Source: JAHRAW01 sp965203265 (lineage in GTDB: Bacteria > Pseudomonadota > Gammaproteobacteria > Arenicellales > Poriferihabitantaceae). From it: DNA of 64,000 bases. A program made the translations under genes and the position numbers. The stretch lies in assembly GCA_965203265.1 (NCBI GenBank), contig CBDBBV010000002.1, forward strand, positions 1,674,001-1,738,000, written 5' to 3'. The notes under the pieces were generated by a model, which ran no database searches, was not told the origin of the DNA, and worked only from the letters and a program-made list of their open reading frames with translations. The number at the start of each line of letters is the position of its first letter. The stretch's first letter is position 1. Below, one piece after another: positions 1-12,500 of this stretch.

Positions 1-3000
1 TCCGACAAATAAGCGCGCTCGCCGGTATTCTCACCGAATACGAAGGAGAAGTCCGTGCTGTCCGTATCCGGCGTGCCGTCCGGCACCGTCCAAGTGGCCG
101 TGGCGGTGCGCTCATTGTCGGTGTTCAACCAGCGATCGTTTTCGCCGTCATCGCCGCCGGAGAAGGTCAACGTTACCCCGCTGGTTTCATCGTGGAAGGT
201 TACCCACGAAGGCTCGTCCGTGTTCGCCGTGCGGCGGCCCACATTGATCGATCTCGTGGAAGTCAGTCGGCCAGTGAAGGTAACCAACTGCCCTGCCCGC
301 GCCGGATTCGGCGATGCCGTTACGCTCAAGGCGGCGGTGTCGTCGTCGAGCACCGTGATGGTTACCTCATCGAAATCGGGCAACACCCGATACCCCTCAT
401 CCGTGCCGTAGCCGTCCGGCAAGGTGCCGAGGGTGAACACCAACGGCAGGTCGCCCGTAACATTCTCGTTGGGGGTATAGCGGTAGATGTGCAATGCGGT
501 CGGATTGGACGGCGTCAATGATATGCGACTTCGAGGCTCGCCATTGACATGCAACGGCACCACCACCTCCTCCCGAGGTCGCGGATTCATCTCGATCTGC
601 AGGCGAATCAAACCGCCTTCCACAATCCGGTCGGTACCGGTTGAATTGCTGATGGCGAAATACTGCTCCAGTCGCTCTACCACAACCATGTAGGTCTTGG
701 TGGAGGTGTCCTCGGCGGTTACCACTACCAGAATCGTGTTTTCGCCCTCGTCTAGTGGGATGGCGGTGCTGGCCGAGCCGCTGGCCACCGTGGCCGGATC
801 GCCGTCGCTCTTGCGCACTTGAATCGAGGCGGCGCTGTGCACTGCGGTTGGCGTTATCTTCAAATGGGTGGTGTCGTACAACACTGGCAACTGGGCAGTA
901 TAGGTGCGCGTCTCCGCTTCGAAGGTCGCGGGCAGTAACGCCAAATTCGAATAGGTGCCGTTCGCGTCCGTGGCAGTCTCGGCAATGAGGTTGCTCAGAT
1001 CGGCATTGGCGGAGGCAGTTCGCGTTATTTTCAGCGTATAGGTTTGGGTAACGCTGGTGTCCTCGGCGGTAACCACGGCGAAAATGTTTTCCTCGCCCAC
1101 ACCGAGGCGAATGGCGTCTTGGATAGAGCCGCTACCGCTGGTCAGTGGCAGTGTGCGCAAATTGTCGAGGTCATTACCCACCTTGACGCGGGCGGTGGTG
1201 TCTTCCACTCGCACCGACAACCTCAAGTGCGTGCTGTCGCTCGCCACCGCGGCTGTGTAGTTGCGAATAGTCGGGCTGAAGGTCGGATTGAGCGGCAACT
1301 GCGAATAGGCGCCGCCCTCGCTAGTCGAGGTGGTAGGCGTGAAGGCGACCAGATTGGCGTTGGTGGATTTTCTCGGCGTGCCGGTGGTGCCGGCCCACAG
1401 GGCGCGACCGTCGATGTAGGGGGCGACTTGTATGCCGTAGGACTGCCCGTTGGTCAGGCCGGGAATTCGGAGAGAACGGGCGAGTGGATTGGCATATACC
1501 ACCTCCCGAAACTCGCCGCTCGGACGCTCGCGATAGCGAATCCGCCAACCGTTCACATCCGGCGCATCGCTCGGCCAAGTCCAAGTCAGCGTGAGACTGC
1601 CGTTTCCGGGCGTTACCGCCAAGTCGGTCGCCTGCGTGTTGCCGCGTCCGTTTATCACGAAGGCCGGCAGGTTGAGATTGTGAGTCGCCCAACTCGGCGC
1701 ACTCACTCGCAGGGTTCCGCCGCGGCCATTGGTGGCGCTGGTGTTGAAGGTGAGGGTTTGGGTCGCGTTCAATTCGGTTGTGAGCAACACGCCGTCTCGT
1801 CTGTCGCGATCCTCTTTGAATAGGAAGGTCCCGATGGGTGCGCCGCCGTTGACTGCAGCTTGCAGATCCAATGCCCGCGTGTTGCGGTGCGGCGCGACCG
1901 AGGTGGCCGTGCCGTCCGGCGTCAAGGTGGCGGTGAACACCACATCCACTCCCAAGTCGGTGATGGTGTCGCCGCTGTTCACCACCTCGCCATTGGCGGT
2001 CGCCGTGATGGATAGCGTGGCGCTGTCGTTGTCGGTGATGGTCAGGGTCGCGGGGCCGGATGCGTCCGTATAACCCTGTTCGAGCGTGCCCAACGCTACC
2101 TTGATGGTCTCGGTCGGCTCGACCACTCGATCATCCCGTGTCGTCAGGCGGTAAGTCGCCGAGGTATCGCCCTGTGCCGCCGTTATCGTGGTCTTCAACG
2201 GCAAATCATTCGGCAGGTCGTTGTTGTCGCTCCATACATGGGTGAATTGCAACGGAATCTCCAAGCCGTTGGTGTCGCTGACGGCTGGATTGATGGTAGC
2301 CACCACCAACAGATCTCCGCCCTCGGTGGCCGTGGCGTCCGCCAGCGTAACCGTGTTGATCGGGGCGGTGCCGTGGGATACCCGCACGGCAACCGGCAAA
2401 CCGGTGAACTGCATGTCCGACAAATAAGTGCGATCGCCGGGATTCTCGTGGAATTCGAAGGAGAAGTCGGTGCTGTCCGTGCCCTCCTTGTCGCTCGGCA
2501 CTGTCCAAGTGGCCGTGGCGGTGCGCTCATTGTCGGTGTTCACCCAGCGATCGTTTTCGCCGTCATCGCCGCCGGAGAAGGTCAACGTTACCCCGCTGGT
2601 TTCATCGTGGAAGGTTACCCACGAAGGCTCGTCCGTGTTCGCCGTGCGGCGGCCCACATTGATCGATCTCGTGGAAGTCAGTCGGCCAGTGAAAGTTACC
2701 GTCTGCCCCGCCATCGCCGGATTCGGCAATGCCGTTACGCTCAAGGCGGCGGTGTCGTCGTCGAGCACCGTGATGGTTACCTCATCGAAATCGGGCAACA
2801 CCCGATACCCCTCATCCGTGCCGTAGCCGTCCGGCAAGGTGCCGAGGGTGAACACCAACGGCAGGTTGCCGGTTACATTTTCATTGGGGGTATATCGGTA
2901 AACATGCAATACCGCCGGATTGGACGGCGTCAGTCGTATACGACTTCGGAACTCGCCATTGACATGCAACGGCACCACCACCTCCTGAGTCGGTCGCGGA

Positions 3001-6000
3001 TTCATCTCGATCTGCAAGCGAATCAAACCGCCCTCCACAATCCGGTCGGTACCGGTTGAATTGCTGATGGCGAAATACTGCTCCAGTCGCTCCACCACAA
3101 CCATGTAGGTCTTGGTTTTGCCGTCCTCGGCGGTTACCACCACCAGAATCGTATTCACGCCCTCCTCGAGTGGGATGGCGGCACTCTCCCCGCCACTCAA
3201 CGCAACCTCATTGCCGCCCACACTCACTTGCAAGTTGGCTTTGCCAGTGTCCGCCACGATGGGCGCAACCTTCAAATGGGTGGTTTCGTACAACACCGGC
3301 AGCGAGGGCATATAGGTGAGGATATTCGCACCGAACGCGGGAAGAAGTTCCAACTTCGAATAGGTTCCGTCCTCGGCGGGCGCCGTGGTGGCAGTGAGGG
3401 CGCTCAGATCGGCGTTGGAAGAGGCTGGGCGGGTTATCGCCAGCGTGTACGTTTGCGTGGTGCTGCCATCCTCGGCAGTTACCAATACATCGATGAAATT
3501 GCCGCCTACTTCCAACATGATGGCGTCGCTGGCCGTGCCGTCCGTTACCGGCGACAGGTTGGTGCCGCGCTTGCCCGCCGCAATGGTCGCTTTGTTGGTG
3601 TCCGCCACGGTCGGCGTTACCTTCAGATGGGTGGTCGCGTTGGCCACCGAACCTGTGTAGGTGAATCTCGCCGCATCGAAGGGCGTCGGGTCGAGGGTCA
3701 GTGCCGTGGTGAAGTCGCCACTCTCACTCGTGTCGGTGGCGGCGGTGAGGTTGCTCAGATCGGCGTTGGTGGACGGCTCGGCGCGGGTTATGGTGATTTT
3801 ATAGGTCTGCTTGGCTTTGTTCTCCGCCGTAACCTCAACTTGGAGAACATTTTCCCCCACATTCAGCGAGAAATCCTTATTGCTGGCCGTGCCGCTGGTG
3901 AGATTGCTCCATCTCTCGCCCTTCAGTCTGGCTCGCAGGCTCGCGAAGGCATCGTTGCTCGTGGCGGTAACCGTGGTGGACTCCACCGAATAGGGCACGC
4001 TCAGTGTGTAGTCGGTGGTGGCGGCGGTGAAATCGGGGGTGATGCTGCCCGCCGACAGCGACAACGCGCGCAATGTGTTGTCGGTGGACGGCGGCTGTAG
4101 GCTCACTAGTACCTGATTACCCACTTGCCAGAGATTTCTGACTCCGAACCATGTTGCTTGGCCGCCGGCAATTTGTGCTGTTGCCATGGAGAATGACCTG
4201 TTGCCGACTCGCAAAGTCAGCCCCTTGAGACTCTGCGGGATATCCTTGTCGAGACGGAGTCGGAGATCCCTGGAAAACAACCCGAGCTGCGATACCGTGT
4301 AAACCGTACCGTCAAGCGTGAAACTATCTTCCGTGAACGCGCCCGGGCAATTTTGTTGCGGATTAGATTGAAATGCCCAGCAACCGGTATCACCAAAACT
4401 ACCAATAGCCCGCACCGTCAATGTAGCCGACCACAGGGATCCGGTGCGCGTGATTGCCAGTTTATAGGTCTTGGTGGTGTCGCCGTCCTCGGCGGTTACT
4501 TCGACCAGAATATCGTTCACACCCAATGACAATCCGATGGCGTCGCTCTCGACTCCGCTGCCCAGCGGGCTCAGAGGGCTACCGGCCTTGCCCACCCGCA
4601 CAGTCGCCTTGCCAGTGTCCAACACCACCGGCGTCAACTTCAAGTGGGAAACATTCTCCACCGAGGCGCTATAGACGAGGACATCGGGGTTGAATGTATC
4701 CGGCATGAGCGCCAGCAGCGAATAGGTGCCGGCGGCGCTCGTCGCGGTGCTGGCGGTGAGGATGAGCAGGTCGGCAATGGTGGATGCTATCGGCGTGCCT
4801 CTGGTGCCGGCCCAGGCGGCGCGCCCGTCTGTGTGGGGGGCGATCTGTATGCCGTAGGAGCGCCCGTTGGTCAGGCCGGTAACCGTGTAGGTGCGGGCGG
4901 TCGCATCGGTAATTTCGATGACCTCGGAGAACTGGCCGTTCGCAGTGCGATCCCGATGGCGAATGCGCCAGCCGTTCACATCCGGCGCGCCCTCCGGCCA
5001 AGTCCAGCTCAGCTCGATGCGCTCGTTTCCGGGCTTTGCCTCCAAATTGGTCGCTACTGTTGTCGGCTCGCGTCCCTTGATCACGAAGTCCGGCAGGTTG
5101 AGAGAGTGAGTAGCCCAACCCGGCGCACTCACTCGCAGGGTTCCGCCGCGGCCATTGGTGGCGCTGGTGTTGAAGGTGAGGGTTTGGGTCGCGGTCAATT
5201 CGGTTGTGAGCAACACGCCGTCTCGTCTGTCGCGATCCTCTTTGAAGAGGAAGGTTCCGATGGGTGCGCCGCCGTTGACTGCGGCTTGCAGATCCAATGC
5301 CCGCGTGTTGCGGTGCGGCGCGACCGAGGTGGCCGTGCCGTCCGGCGTCAAGGTGGCGGTGAACACCACATCCACGCCCAAGTCGGTGATGGTGTCGCCG
5401 CTGTTCACCACCTCGCCATTGGCGGTCGCCGTGATGGATAGCGTGGCGCTGTCGTTGTCGGTGATGGTCAGGGTCGCGGGGCCGGATGCGTCGGTATAAC
5501 CCTGTTCGAGCTTGCCCAACGCCACCTTGATGGTCTCGGTCGGCTCGACCACTCGATCATCCCGCGTGCGCAGTATGTAGGTCGCCGAGGTATCTCCCTG
5601 TGCCGCCGTTATCGTGGTATTGCGCAACGGCGAATCATTCGGTAGGTCGTTGTTGTCGCTCCATACATGGGTGAATTGCAACGGAATCTCCAAGCCGTTG
5701 GTGTCGCTGACGGGCGGATCGATGGTAGCCACCACCAACAGATCTCCGCCCTCGGTGGCCGTGGCGTCCGCCAGCGTAACTGTATTGACCTCCCCGCCGT
5801 GGGCAACCCGCACGGCAAACGGCAAACCGGTGAACTGCTTGTCCGACAAATAAGCGCGAACGCCGGGATTCGCACCGAATCCGAAGGAGAAGTCCGTGCT
5901 GGCCGTTTCCGCTGTGCCGTCCGGCACCCTCCAAGTGGCCGTGGCGGTGCGCTCTTCGTCGGTGTTCACCCAGCGATCGTTGTCGCCGTCATCGAAGCCG

Positions 6001-6540
6001 GAGAAGAGCAACGTTACCCCTCTGGTGTCGTCGCGGAAGGTTAGATGCGAAGGAAAATCCGTGGTCGGCGAGACGCGACCCACATTGATCGATCTCGTGG
6101 AAGTCAGTCGGCCTGTGAAAGTTACCGTCTGCCCCGCCATCGCCGGATTCGGCGATGCCGTTACGCTCAAGGCGGCGGTGTCGTCGTCCAGCACCGTGAT
6201 GGTTACCTCATCGAAATCGGGCAATACTCGATAGCCTTCGTCCGTGCCGTAGCCGTCCGGCAAGGTGCCGAGGGTGAACACCAACGGCAGGTCGCCAGTT
6301 ACATTCTCGTTGGGGGTATATCGGTAAACATGCAATACCGCCGGATTGGACGGCGTCAGTCGTATACGACTTCGGAACTCGCCATTGACATGCAACGGCA
6401 CCACCACCTCCTCCCGAGGTCGCGGGCTCATCTCGATCAGCAGGCGGATGAGGCCGCCTTCCACAACCATGTCGGTACCGGTTGAATTGCTGAGCGCGAA
6501 ATACTGCTCGTCTCGGGTAACCAACACCGTGTAGGTCTTG
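1..6540 (-). repeat. Long in-frame repeat blocks shared by both giant genes
   Basis: The same stretch (protein motifs RWVNTD, ERTATATW, YRVLPDFDEVTITV) recurs at about 91, 2,506 and 5,932. The spacings of 2,415 bp (805 codons) and 3,426 bp (1,142 codons) are multiples of three. The same block recurs in the right-hand gene near 62,175. A neighbouring block at about 3,780-6,520 matches 60,030-62,775. The repeats carry FN3-like, Calx-beta-like and cadherin-like modules in the same order, so whole multi-domain blocks have been duplicated rather than single domains. Confidence 0.8.
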
Positions 6541-9500
6541 GTGGCTTGGCCGTTCTCGGCGGTAACCACCGCCAGAATCCTATTCACCCCCTCGGCAAGT
6601 TCGATGGCGGCACTCTCCCCGCCGGTTACCGCAGTCAGATCGCCTTCCATGCCCGCCTGCACGGTCGCGCCACCGCCAGCCACTTCGGTCATCACCTTCA
6701 GATGAGTGGCGTCGTGCGCCACCGAGAACTGGGATGTATAAGTGAGCACATCCCCATCGAAGCCCGGCGGCAGGAGCGCCAATGGCGTGTAGGTGCCGCT
6801 CGCCTCCGCAGCGGTGGCCACGGTGAGGTTGAATAGATTCGCATTGGTGGAGCGAACTCTGCCGATCGGCATGCCCTGCGCGGTGGCCCACTCGCTACCC
6901 GTAGCGATGCCGTTTTGCGCGCGCACGCGCACATCGTAAGCGGTACCGCTGAGCAAGTTGGTGATGGTCGCGCTGGTGGCGGTGCCGCGATGGTTGGTGT
7001 CGATCCAATCCGCCGCCGTGCTCGCCTTGTACTGCACATCGTAGCCGGTGATGCGCGCGCCGCGTCCGCCCTCGTTGCTCGGCGTCGTCCAAGCGACCGT
7101 CAGCTGGTAATCGCCCGCGGTTAGCGTCGGCTCGGCGCCGGTGGCCGGAGCGACGATCTCCACGGTTACCGTTTCGCCCGCGTTCCACGACGGGCCGTTG
7201 CTCCAGAAGTACACATTGCGGAAGCCCGAAGACAGCGGATAGGTGGTGCCGCCGCTACCGCCAATGCGCAAACTGCCGAGCCGCAGAGCTGGAGACGGGT
7301 TGCCGCTCACCGACAATCTCATGTTCAGATTGCCGCTGCCGTCCACAGACAGTTCGCGCACCCGATAGCCCTTGCCATCGAAGTCGAAGCGGTTATTGCT
7401 CAAGGTCGTGCTGCTTCCATCCGCGCCCACGGTCAGCGTGGCCGACCACACGGTGGAAACCGCCCCGGTCGCCGCCTGCGGAACGCTCGGCACAGTCCAA
7501 GTGGTAACCGCCACCTGCGGACTGGAATCGGCGATGATGGTGGGCGGATTGTCCTTGCTCTTCAGATGGGCGCGCACCGTGTAGGCCGTGCCCTGAGGGA
7601 AGCCGGTGAATACATGGTTGTCGGCGGTGCTGGCGGCGTCTCGAGTTACCCCGCTCGGCAACGAGTGATCGGCGGTGCGAGCCGGCCATTCGGCGGTGTC
7701 TTTGATGATCTGCACCACCACATCCCACTTGGCCGCATCCGGATTGGTGGTGATCACGCTAACTTGCGGCGTGCCGTCGCTGTGCGCTCCGGCGGTTACC
7801 GAGGAAATGCGCGGAATCGGATAGGCGCGTTCCACAGTGATCGAATACGACTGGGTGGCGCTACCGTCAGTCGAAGTTACCACGATGGGAATCACATTTT
7901 CGCCGTACATCAGGTCGATCAACTTACTGGCGGTGCTGGCAGTGCTGGCGGTGCCGCCAATGGAAACCTCGGCGCCGCTCACCCTCGGCGTGGCCACCAC
8001 GCGCACCTGCGCCACAGTCGCCGCCACGCTCGTGGTGAAGCGCGTGCTCCCCTGCGTTCCGCGCAACGGCAAAATCGTGTTGTCGGTATCGGTCAGGGTT
8101 ACCCGCAACAGGATCAGCGAGGCATCTTGCGTCGACGGCACCGCGCGGGTAACCACTATCGCATAGTTGTTAGTGGTACCATCCTCGGCGGTAACCGCAA
8201 TGGTGATCACATTCTCGCCGACAATCAGGGGGAGGGCGGCACTCTCTTGGCCTGCGGCCACAACGTTGAGTTCAGCGCCCACACCCACCTTCACAACCGC
8301 GTAGTCGCTATCCGCCGCGGTCGGGCGCACCTTCAGATGATCGACGGCGTGCTCCACCGAGGCTGTATAGGTCAACTCGCTCGCCGCGAAGGTGGCCGGC
8401 GAAAGGGTCAGCTGCGAATAGGTGGCGTCCGCGCCGGCCGCGCCGCTGGCGGCGAGGGCGCTCAGATCGGCGTTGGTGGAGGTTGCCTCGCGCATTACGC
8501 GAACGTGGTAGGTCTTGGTGTTGCTGAGATTCTCCGCGGTAACTACCACCAGCACTTCATTGGCACCCACATCCAGTTCGATTGCGGCGCTCGACTCGCC
8601 GCTAACAACGGGCGCCAGCTCGTCGCCGACCTTGCCCACCTGCACAGTCGCCGCTGAGTTCGCCGTAGTGGGCGTTATCTGCAAGTGGGTGATGCGCTTC
8701 GCCACCGGCGCGGACGTATAGGTGCGGGTATCCGCATCGAAGTTCGGCAGCGTCAGCGCCGTGTAGGTGCCGGCCGCCCCCGTGGCGGTGGCGGCGGTGA
8801 GGGCGCTCAGATCGGCGTCGGCGGAGCGAATCGTGCCGCTCGGCGTGCCTTGCGCGGTGGCCCACTCGCTACCCGTAGCGATGCCGTTTTTCGCGCGCAC
8901 GCGCACATCGTAGGCCGTGGCGGCGAACAAACCGGTGATCTCCGTGCGGGTGGAGGTGCCGAGGTGGGTAACATTCATCCAATTCGCGTCTGTGTCCGCC
9001 GCCGAGGCTAGCTTGTACTGCACATCGTAGCCGGTGATGTTGGCACCGCGTCCGCCGGTGTCTTCGGGCGCCGTCCAAGCGACCGTCAGTTTGTACTCGC
9101 CCGCGGTTAGCGAAATGCCGGGGCCGGAGGTGGCGCTGAGAGTGCCGACTCTGAGAGTTACCGACTGATTGTCGCTCCACGACGGGCCGTTGCTCCATTG
9201 AGCGGAGTAGTTGCCCCGAAGAAAGCGCGAACTAGAATCCCGCAACGCCCCGAGAGAATAGAGGGTGCCGTCGATGCTCAGACTCCTCGCCCTCAGCGAC
9301 GCCGGCAGGCCGTGAAGCGGCTGAGACACCATTCTCAGATTCAGGTTGCCGCTGGCGTCCACATAGAGAGCGTTCACCTGATAATTTCGTCCGTCAACCC
9401 TCATTCGGGGCTGGCTCAGCGTCTCGCAGCTGTCCAGTTCGCCGTGGCCGCAGCCCTTGAGGCTTCCGTCCACATCCACGGTCATCGTGGAATCCCAATC

Positions 9501-12500
9501 TTGGTTAAAGGCTCCCTGCACCCCCCGAGGAACGCCCGGCACATTCCAAGTGGTAAACGCCACCGACGAACTGGAATCGGCGATGATGGTCGGCGGATCG
9601 TCCTTGCTCTTCAGGTGGGCGCGCACATTATATGCCGTGCCTTTGGGGAAGCCGAAGAATATATCGCTGCCGGCGCTGCTGTTGATGTCGTCTCGACTCG
9701 CCCCGCTCGGCAACGAGTGATCGACGCCGCGAGCCTCCCAGTTGATGCCTCCCACGCTGGACTCGCCGAACTGCAAGACCACATCCCACTTATCCGCATC
9801 CGGATTGGTGGTTACCACGGTGATTGACGGCGTGCGATCGCTGTGCGCTCCGGTGGTAACCGAGGTAATGCGCGGAATCGGATAGGGTCGCGTGATGGTA
9901 AGCGAATAGTTTGCGGTGGTACTGCCGTCCGATGCCGTTACCACGATGGCGACCACATTGTCGCCGTAATCCAGCGTGATCGGCTTGTTGAAGCTGGGCG
10001 CGGGCGTCCCGTCGATGGTGACGGAAGCGCCACTCACTTTCGGTATCGCCCACACCTTCACTTCGGTTACATCCACATTCACCTGCGCAGTGAACTTCGT
10101 CCTCTGTGGCCTCCTCTGCGGATCGAAACGCGGCGTGATCGGCACATTCGCGTTACCGGGCACCCGAGCTATCTCCAATCTGCGCAGCGAGGCGTCCTGT
10201 GCCGGCGCCACATCGCGGGTGACCACCACCTGATAATTCTTGGTGGTGCCGTCTTCGGCGGTAACCGTAACGTTGATGGTATTCACGCCCACATCGAGTC
10301 CGATGGCGGCACTGTCTTCGCCGTCGGCCACCGCGATCGGGCTACCTGCCTTACCCATCCGCACAGTCGCTTTACCGGTGTCATCCACGGTCGGGCGCAC
10401 CTTCAAGTGGGTGGTGGAGTGCTCCACCGAGGCTCGATAGATGAGGGTAATGCTGTTGAAGGGGTTGTCGAGGGGCAAATTCGTGTAAGTGCCCGCCACA
10501 TCCGGCGCGCTGGTAACGCTGAGAGCTTGCAGATCGGCGTTGTCGGACGGCGGCACCTCGGTGATGGTCAGAGTCGCGGTGGAACTCATGGCGTGGCGGG
10601 TGAAGTGGTCGCCGGGGTCGTCTACCGAACTGTCCGCCGGTGCGATTCTCAATTTGATCGTCTCGCCTTCGTCGGAGACGCTGTCATTCACCAGCGTGAT
10701 CGCCAGATTCTTCGTCATCGCGGTTTCGCTCTCGGTGAATGTTACCGACTTGGTGGCGATGGTGAAGTCGTTGGACGCGCCCTCGGTGGCGGTGCCAGTG
10801 CCAACCACTTCCACCGCGAAGGTGGCGTTGGTCTTGCGGCTTATCGTTATCGGCACATTCAGCGTACCGCCGCCCTCGTACAGGGTATCCGCGTAAGCGG
10901 TGGTGGCCGCGGCATCCGTGCCGAAGGCGATCTGGGCGGCGGCGATGTCGCTCGGATCTTCGTTGATGGTAACGGTGTTCGTTGCGGTCAGAGACGGGTC
11001 GGTGCTGGTGGCATTAAGCACGATCGTCTCGGCGATCTCGACCACATCGTCGTTGATGATGTCGGTGCCGAGGAACTGGCGTTCCGTCTCTCCCTCGCTA
11101 ATGGTGGCGGGGCTGACGATGCCGCTCTCGAAATCTTTGCCCGCCGTCGCGGTGCCGCTTGCGTAGGAAATACGGACTTTCGTGCCACCCGCGGGCGCGG
11201 GCCGGTTCAGCACCGCCTTCAGCTGAGCCATCCCCCCGCCCTCGGTATACGCCCCGGAAACGGACAGGGTGAGCGTAACCGCCGATACAGTTACATCGAT
11301 GTCGGCGATGCTCAGGCCGGAGGGGCCGGCAGGGTAGTTGGTGGTGTCGGCGCTGGCGCTCACCGCGTGATCGATGTCCGGCGTACCGGCGGCCACGCCG
11401 GTTACCGTGAATATCTGCGGCGTATCCCAGTTACTGGCGGTGAATGTGCCGGTGGCGGGCGACACCGTGGCCTTGCTGGTGTCGTCGCTGGTCGCCGAGA
11501 GGGTAACGGCACCGGTGGGTCGGGCGTCCAGCACCAACGTGTAGGTGGCGGTGATGCCCTCGACCAAGTCGATGCTCTCGGTGCTCACCGTTACCGCTGG
11601 GGGCAACGCAGCGTCGTCATCGACGATGGTCAGGGTCGCCGTGGCACCGGCGGCGTCGCGCGCATAGTAGTCGCCGGGGTCGTCCACCACATCGTCGGCA
11701 GGCACGATGCGCAGCGCGATGGTCTCGGCTTCGTCGTCGACGGAATCGTCGGTGATGGTTACCACGATATTCTTCGTCAGCACGGCCGGGTCGGCGGGCT
11801 CGAAGGTCAAGGTGGTTGAGGAAATGGCGTAATCGGCGGCGGTGGCGGTGGTGCCGGAAGGGACCACCTCCACCTCAAATATGGTTGGATCGCCGGGCTG
11901 GCGATTGATCACCACCGGCACATTCACGCTACCGGCATCCTCGGCCAAATTGGCGGCGTAGGCCGTGGTGCTGGCGGCGTCGCTGCCGAAGGCGATTTGG
12001 GCGCCAACTCGGTCGTCGTCTTGGATGGTGATGGTGGTGTCCCTAACCAACAATAGAGAGGTGGATAAGCTAGAGAGCGTGAAAGTCTCGTCTACTTCGA
12101 CCAAGTCATCGTCGATGAGTGCGGCGAGTCGAGTCGAAATGCTTTTCTCGCCCGTGGGGATGGAAGGTCTTTCCTCTGCGTCGGGAGCGGTGTAATCGGA
12201 ACCATTCTTCGCCGTACCATCGGTATATCCCAGCACAATACCGAGTCCGCCGAGCGGCGCGATCTCATCCAGCGTCAATATAATCTCCGTAGTGCTGGGC
12301 GCGCCCTCGGTGAACTGTGTCGGGGTAACGGTCAGCTCGGTCGGCACAGCCGCAATCTGCAGAGTAACCGTATAGGTCTCGGTCGTCATGCCGTCCGCGG
12401 CGGTTACCACGGTCTGCAACACGGTTTCCCCCGAAGACGCAAGTTCGATGGGCGCGCTCTCCTCGCTGTTGTTTACGCTCGCCGGCGAGGCGTCGCCTGC

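Noticed and set aside
9843..11819. Long plus-strand ORF (658 codons) and many similar ones across both giant genes
   Set aside because: Antisense shadows of the giant adhesin frames: compositionally skewed, Arg/Gly/His-rich, no domains, and they repeat wherever the adhesin repeats.
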